DNA of 11,501 bases from Clostridiales bacterium. GTDB taxonomy: Bacteria > Bacillota > Clostridia > Lachnospirales > WRAX01. Positions 11,448 to 11,501 of the stretch are shown here, piece by piece. The notes beneath the pieces were generated by a model that made no database searches, was not told the DNA's origin, and saw only the letters and a list, made by a program, of their open reading frames with translations. The DNA lies in assembly GCA_031277155.1 (NCBI GenBank), contig JAITMW010000065.1, positions 1 to 11,501 on the forward strand, in the 5' to 3' direction. The position numbers and the translations under genes were made by a program. Numbering within the stretch: the stretch's first letter is position 1; the number at the start of each line of letters is the position of its first letter.

Positions 11448-11501
11448 AAACAACGAACCCGGTTTCAAAACCGGTGGTTAACCCCGGGGCCAAATGTGGG
11501 G
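11448..11501. other. Non-coding, palindrome-rich window end
   Basis: No gene seen. It holds CCGGTTT-CA-AAACCGG (11459-11474), GGTTAACC (11476-11483) and CCCCGGGG (11482-11489). The last bases, TGTGGGG (11495-11501), are the inverted complement of CCCCACA at 11441-11447. The layout fits the spacer of a paired REP element cut by the window edge. Confidence 0.4.

Noticed and set aside
11441..11501. A tRNA-like cloverleaf: CCCCACA/TGTGGGG ends with a central CCGGTTTCAAAACCGG hairpin resembling a Ser or Sec anticodon arm.
   Set aside because: The hairpin cannot form a 5-bp stem with a 7-nt loop, there is no proper T-arm, and the total of 61 nt is too short. A repeat spacer explains it better.

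Overview
The window looks like chromosomal DNA of an anaerobic member of the Bacillota, most likely Clostridia. The evidence is strong GGAGG-type ribosome sites, compact operons, TTGAnn-17-TATAAT promoters, and typical clostridial families: FIST/hybrid-kinase modules, zinc-ribbon membrane proteins, a TFIIB-type zinc-ribbon/TPM pair and a small cupin. No rRNA, tRNA, CRISPR array or transposase gene was found. Taxonomy is inferred from gene style only.

Left block (1-2069, + strand). The first ~700 bp are AT-richer and hold a 62-aa zinc-ribbon protein, a HicB-type antitoxin and a hicA toxin gene with intact start signals that ends after 39 codons. The truncation runs into the ribosome site of a GC-richer 361-aa zinc-ribbon membrane protein. 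That gene overlaps (ATGA) a 92-aa reading frame resembling only the C-terminal tail of TPM-domain proteins.

Central block (2070-8158) is a signalling locus. On the minus strand, starting from a strong promoter at 6969-6997, the order is FIST protein 2, a soluble PAS hybrid histidine kinase, FIST protein 1 and an HPt protein. Divergent from them on the plus strand is a response regulator with an HD-GYP (cyclic-di-GMP phosphodiesterase) output. This is a complete His-Asp-His-Asp relay: kinase H210 -> receiver D493 -> HPt H57 -> regulator D58, with two stand-alone FIST proteins as candidate sensors. A 7-3-7 inverted repeat lies between the two divergent promoters. The HD-GYP promoter is so close to the gene that the mRNA should be leaderless. 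Four copies of a REP-like hairpin with a GTAG foot occur as two direct pairs spaced 63-64 bp. One pair lies between the convergent operons. The other lies inside the minus-strand operon and supplies the stop codon of FIST protein 2.

Right block (8172-11501) holds dtd (D-aminoacyl-tRNA deacylase, minus strand). Back to back with its promoter is one serving three consecutive plus-strand zinc-ribbon proteins, the last two membrane-anchored with export-side domains (a lipocalin-like domain and a YARHG domain). A convergent cupin gene follows, preceded by a perfect 28-bp palindrome. The window ends in a GC-rich hairpin element resembling a second REP/BIME family. No gene-free stretch exceeds 300 bases; the longest is the final ~160 bp.
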